Shown here one piece after another: positions 61,028 through 64,000 of a stretch of DNA of 64,000 bases. The stretch comes from Pseudomonadales bacterium. GTDB lineage: Bacteria; Pseudomonadota; Gammaproteobacteria; Pseudomonadales; Halieaceae. Each line of letters starts with the position of its first letter. Position 1 is the stretch's first letter. Both the position numbers and the translations under genes were made by a program. The notes below the pieces were generated by a model. That model was not told the DNA's origin, ran no database searches, and saw only the letters and a list, made by a program, of their open reading frames with translations. The stretch is from positions 186,001 to 250,000 of the forward strand of contig JACKNU010000003.1 of the NCBI GenBank assembly GCA_024234675.1, in the 5' to 3' direction.

Positions 61028-62932
61028 TTGCAACGCCCCGTTTGGCTTCTCAGCATGGACTCAGAGCAGTTCAATGCGCCGCCCACCACCACCGCTTCCC
61101 TGACAGCCTATTTTCGCAAGTACGGTCGCAGCGCTGACGCCACCGACATCCGGCTGGTCCACTTTCATTGCGGGGACGACATCGATGCCTGGCTGGCGAA
61201 CTGGCAGGACAGCGAACTGCCGAGGGCCAGGCAAGCCGTAGCCGCGGGCCTGGCGCCCGTGGCGGGTTTCAGCGTCTATACCTGGAACGCGGCAGAGTTC
61301 CTGTCGCTGGCAAGGCAGCTCAAGCAACGACTGCCGGAATTGCTGGTAATAGCCGGGGGACCGCACGTACAGCAGGCGGGCGACTACCTCGGGGTCGATC
61401 CCATCGATGTGGTGTTCCTGGGGGAGGCGGAAGAGAGCTTCCAGGAGTTTCTGGACTGCGGGGATCGCGATGAGTGGGCCGCGGTGAATGGCCTGGCCTA
61501 CCTGGAGGGCGGCAGGCAGGTCACCACGGCGCCCCGGGCCCGCTGCCAGGACCTGGACCGCTTTCCATCGCCGCTGGACGCACTGCAACTCACCGATCCC
61601 CGGGGGCGTCCGCTGTACGACTCCATCGCCTATGAAACCAGTCGCGGCTGTCCCTTCACATGCGCCTTCTGCGAGTGGGGCACCGGGGCGATCGGCAGCA
61701 AGATGTACCAGTGGTCGCTGGAGCGGGTGCGCGCCGATTGGGAGGCGATCGCGGCGGCCGGCATCAAGAACATCTGGCTGGCCGATTCCAACTTCGGGGC
61801 CCTGAAACAGGACGGCGACAAGGCGCGCTTCATCGTCGACCTGAAGCGGCGCACCGGCCTGCCGCTGTCCTTTGCCACCTCCTGGTCCAAGAAGCACAGC
61901 CGGCAGGTACAGGAAATCGTGCTGCTGTTGCACCAGAATCGCCTGTTGCCGCACTACCAGCTGGCGCTGCAGACCCTCACCCCCGAGGCGCTGCGCCTGA
62001 GCAACCGGCAGAACATGAGCTCGAATGAATACCAGCCCATCGCCAAGTCCATGGCAGAACAGGGCGTACCCATAGCGGCGGAGCTGATCTGGGGCCTGCC
62101 GGGGGATAACCTGGCGGATTTCGAACGCAACCTGGACCGGTTGCTGGCGACCTTCCCCAACATCAATATCTTCGGCTATACCCTGCTGCCGGGGACCGAG
62201 TTTCACGCGCGCCGGGAGGAGTACCGCATCGAAGCCATTCCGGTGGCGGGCTACGGCAAGGCCAGGGGCGAGTACGTGGTGGGCTGCCACAGTTTCAGCC
62301 GGGACGAGGGCGAGGAGGGCTACTTCCTGATCAGTGCCCATATCCTGCTGGTACACGGCCATATCATGCCCCTGACGACCAGGCTGCTGGCACTGCGCCA
62401 GGCGGTACCCGTGTCCCCGCTGCTCAGGGCCGTGCTGCGAGCCCTGCTGGAGCAGCTCGCCCAGGATTTACCCGACCTGGATGGCGCCGACCGGATGGCG
62501 GTCTACGAGCAGCGCGATCGCATCTACCTGGCGGCACTGAGCCGGCGCGAGCAGTTCTACAAGACTGCGGCCGAGGTGCTGGAGCAGCACTGCCGAGACC
62601 ACGACCAGGACCCGCGGGAAGCCCTGCAGGCCCTGCAAATCGACGCCGCGCTGTGTCCCCGCGAAGGTGGTGAGGTAACCCTGCAGGAGCAGTTCGGTTT
62701 CGACGCCGTGGGCCTGCACCGGGCCCTGGCCTCCATGGAACTGCCGCCGCCCGCCCCGTTGGGCGACCGCCCCTGCCTGCTGGACATCTTCCACCCCGGG
62801 GGTGTCGGCGACATCCTGCTGGGCGCGGATGGCGGCAGCTGGCTCTCCGGCAGCATCGTCAATCCCGCACCGACAGCCGGAGAGCCGGCAACGGAAATAG
62901 TTTCAGAGGCTGTTGATCTCGCGCTAGCATAG
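61028..62932 (+). CDS. B12-binding-domain radical SAM protein of unknown reaction
   Basis: The 634-residue protein has an N-terminal cobalamin-binding-like Rossmann domain (about 5-170) with LLVIAGGPHVQQAGDYLGVDPIDVVFLGEAEESF. The radical SAM barrel has the cluster motif C208-P-F-T-C212-A-F-C215 in SRGCPFTCAFCEWG, then KNIWLADSNFGAL, and a long C-terminal region (about 450-634). Class B enzymes of this type do methylations, ring closures or lipid/hopanoid changes. The CEWG...GSKMYQWS stretch is distinctive but I cannot tie it to a reaction. The TTG at 61028 with GGAGG eight bases before is the likely start. Neighbours give no pathway. Confidence 0.9.
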   Translation: MQRPVWLLSMDSEQFNAPPTTTASLTAYFRKYGRSADATDIRLVHFHCGDDIDAWLANWQDSELPRARQAVAAGLAPVAGFSVYTWNAAEFLSLARQLKQRLPELLVIAGGPHVQQAGDYLGVDPIDVVFLGEAEESFQEFLDCGDRDEWAAVNGLAYLEGGRQVTTAPRARCQDLDRFPSPLDALQLTDPRGRPLYDSIAYETSRGCPFTCAFCEWGTGAIGSKMYQWSLERVRADWEAIAAAGIKNIWLADSNFGALKQDGDKARFIVDLKRRTGLPLSFATSWSKKHSRQVQEIVLLLHQNRLLPHYQLALQTLTPEALRLSNRQNMSSNEYQPIAKSMAEQGVPIAAELIWGLPGDNLADFERNLDRLLATFPNINIFGYTLLPGTEFHARREEYRIEAIPVAGYGKARGEYVVGCHSFSRDEGEEGYFLISAHILLVHGHIMPLTTRLLALRQAVPVSPLLRAVLRALLEQLAQDLPDLDGADRMAVYEQRDRIYLAALSRREQFYKTAAEVLEQHCRDHDQDPREALQALQIDAALCPREGGEVTLQEQFGFDAVGLHRALASMELPPPAPLGDRPCLLDIFHPGGVGDILLGADGGSWLSGSIVNPAPTAGEPATEIVSEAVDLALA

Positions 62933-62963
62933 GCGCGGTAGAGCAAAGCGACGAGGACGTGCC

Positions 62964-63170
62964 ATGCCAGAGATAAAGCGCGAGGTGAGGCCGGTAGAGG
63001 TCAATTATCTGTGCGACGCCTGCGGCCAGGGAATGATGGTGGGCGCGGGCGCTATGGATCCCGAGACGGGCGATATCGAGCATCGCTGCCTGATTTGCGA
63101 TCGGCGGCAGAGGTTCAAATGGCGGGAGTATCCGCGCATCGATCACATAGGGCTGGACGAGTCGATCTGA
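62964..63170 (+). CDS. Small zinc-ribbon protein
   Basis: The 68-residue protein has two CxxC pairs, C17-D-A-C20 and C42-L-I-C45, separated by a glycine- and acid-rich loop. This is the pattern of a four-Cys zinc ribbon. The remaining sequence is charged. I do not recognise the family beyond that; such proteins may bind nucleic acid or another protein. It follows the radical SAM gene by 31 bases and might be co-transcribed. Its last 28 bases overlap the 3' end of the convergent mtnA gene. AGCGACGAGGACG precedes the ATG. Confidence 0.8.
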   Translation: MPEIKREVRPVEVNYLCDACGQGMMVGAGAMDPETGDIEHRCLICDRRQRFKWREYPRIDHIGLDESI

Positions 63171-64000
63171 CGCCGCAGGCGGGCCAGCCCCTGCTCGCTG
63201 GCCTCGCTGATACCGTGCTCGGTCACCAGGGCTGTCACCAGGGCAGCGGGGGTAATATCGAAAGCGGGGTTGAGCGCCCGGCTACCCGCCGGACCCAGCC
63301 GCACCGCGCTGTGTCGCTCGCTGCTGTCGAAGCCGCTCATGGTCAGCACTTCCTCACCGGAACGCTCCTCTATAGGGATATGACCCCCATCGGGACAGCC
63401 CCAGTCGATGGTAGACTCGGGCAAGGCCACATAAAAGGGTACCCCGTTGGCGGCGGCGGCCAGGGCCTTGAGGTAGGTGCCCACCTTGTTGCACACATCC
63501 CCGTTGGCGGCGGTGCGATCGCTGCCCACCAGCACGCAATCCACCGCGCCCGCGCGCAGCAATTGGCCGCAGCTATTGTCAGCCACCAGGGTATAGGGCA
63601 CACCGGCGCGCTGTAGTTCCCAGGCCGTCAGGCTGGCGCCCTGGTTGCGCGGACGCGTCTCGGATACCCACACGTGCACCGGCATACCGGCCCGCTGAGC
63701 CTTGTAGACCGGTGCCAGCGCCGTGCCCCACTCGATGGTCGCCAGCCAGCCGGCGTTGCAGTGGGTCATGACCTGCAGTGGGCCCTGCGTTGGCAGCGCC
63801 CGCAGCAGCTCCAGGCCGTGCTCGCCGATGCGGGCACAGTGGCGGATGTCCTGTGCACGCAATTCCAGAGCCCGCTGCAGGGCGCGGCCGGCACGGGCGC
63901 CCTGCTCAAGCCCGGCCACCGCCTGCCGCACCTGTTGCAGTGCCCAGCCCAGGTTGACCGCCGTAGGCCGGGTTTGCAGCAGGGCCGCCACGGCGGCCTC
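63143..64000 (-). CDS. mtnA: Methylthioribose-1-phosphate isomerase (partial, cut by the window edge)
   Basis: MtnA isomerises 5-methylthioribose 1-phosphate to methylthioribulose 1-phosphate in the methionine salvage pathway. About 285 C-terminal residues are visible. They contain the family's THCNAGWLATIEWGTALAPVYKAQ, ETRPRNQGASLTAWEL, the catalytic-Asp region VLVGSDRTAANGDVCNKVGTYLKA (normally GADRIAANGD) and HIPIEERSGEEV. The C terminus is complete (EHGISEASEQGL...). The true start lies beyond 64000; an internal ATG at 63991 is not the gene start. No other methionine salvage gene is visible. Confidence 0.94.
   Translation of the reverse strand, partial: EAAVAALLQTRPTAVNLGWALQQVRQAVAGLEQGARAGRALQRALELRAQDIRHCARIGEHGLELLRALPTQGPLQVMTHCNAGWLATIEWGTALAPVYKAQRAGMPVHVWVSETRPRNQGASLTAWELQRAGVPYTLVADNSCGQLLRAGAVDCVLVGSDRTAANGDVCNKVGTYLKALAAAANGVPFYVALPESTIDWGCPDGGHIPIEERSGEEVLTMSGFDSSERHSAVRLGPAGSRALNPAFDITPAALVTALVTEHGISEASEQGLARLRRQIDSSSPM

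Noticed and set aside
1..64000. CRISPR arrays, tRNA, rRNA, insertion sequences, prophage
   Set aside because: Read through on both strands; the only repeats seen are the short palindromes at 9418-9584, the two ~100-base elements at 34930-35308 and the operator pair. No transposase or integrase reading frame was seen.

Overview
The window reads as a chromosomal segment of a GC-rich, marine-type gammaproteobacterium. The taxon is inferred: Cellvibrionales/Halieaceae-like is my best guess. It rests on gammaproteobacterial small families (a PA3496-like protein, a TIGR02647-like protein), wax-ester/PHA storage genes, two TonB-dependent receptors and dense short operons. I saw no rRNA, tRNA, CRISPR array, transposase or phage gene.

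Region 1 (1-9.6 kb) is a nitrogen-oxide respiration island. Cytochrome cd1 nitrite reductase (nirS) and a short NosR/NirI-type flavo-polyferredoxin run rightward. Divergent from them is an operon for a CuA-type heme-copper reductase: a small membrane subunit, subunit II, subunit I, a SCO copper chaperone, a cytochrome b/ferredoxin/MvhD-like fusion and a membrane-anchored protein. Subunit I keeps all six metal-binding histidines but has Gln where oxidases have the cross-linked active-site Tyr. FNR/DNR-type boxes precede all three transcription units. Together this suggests a non-canonical NO reductase paired with NirS rather than an O2 reductase. A terminator and a small cluster of palindromic repeats close the island.

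Region 2 (9.6-25.1 kb) is mixed: a TonB receptor, a ceramidase-like lipoprotein, the nucleosidase PpnN, a VOC-VOC-SRPBCC fusion, a winged-helix regulator, a SYLF protein, a 3-hydroxyacyl-CoA dehydrogenase, a DUF2934-Hsp20 fusion, a phasin, a WS/DGAT acyltransferase, a CitE-like CoA lyase and a small outer-membrane protein. The theme is lipid and storage-polymer metabolism.

Region 3 (25.2-42.6 kb) is a C3/C4/C5 acyl-CoA assimilation block. A rightward operon encodes the ethylmalonyl-CoA pathway steps methylsuccinyl-CoA dehydrogenase, mesaconyl-CoA hydratase, ethylmalonyl-CoA mutase, a MeaB GTPase and malyl-CoA lyase. A leftward operon encodes a two-subunit acyl-CoA carboxylase (one subunit unusually large), methylmalonyl-CoA epimerase, methylmalonyl-CoA mutase and a second MeaB. 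Together they would convert acetyl-CoA-derived C4/C5 units to glyoxylate plus propionyl-CoA, then to succinyl-CoA. The crotonyl-CoA carboxylase/reductase needed to start the pathway is not in the window. Two 100-bp palindromic repeats in opposite orientation sit between the mutase and its MeaB gene.

Region 4 (42.7-51.7 kb) holds an AtuA/DUF4387 pair, then a small regulon: serine hydrolase, TonB receptor, TetR regulator, PQQ dehydrogenase and a fumarylacetoacetase-family hydrolase. The same ATGAAT-N4-ATTCAT palindrome lies before the hydrolase and between the receptor and the TetR gene, so it is the likely TetR operator.

Region 5 (51.8-64 kb) contains an HNH endonuclease, a complete MoxR/DUF58/DUF4381/BatA/BatB-TPR/BatD aerotolerance-type operon, gcvT, a shikimate kinase, a small acidic protein, an unassigned B12-binding radical SAM protein, a zinc-ribbon protein and mtnA, which is cut by the window edge.
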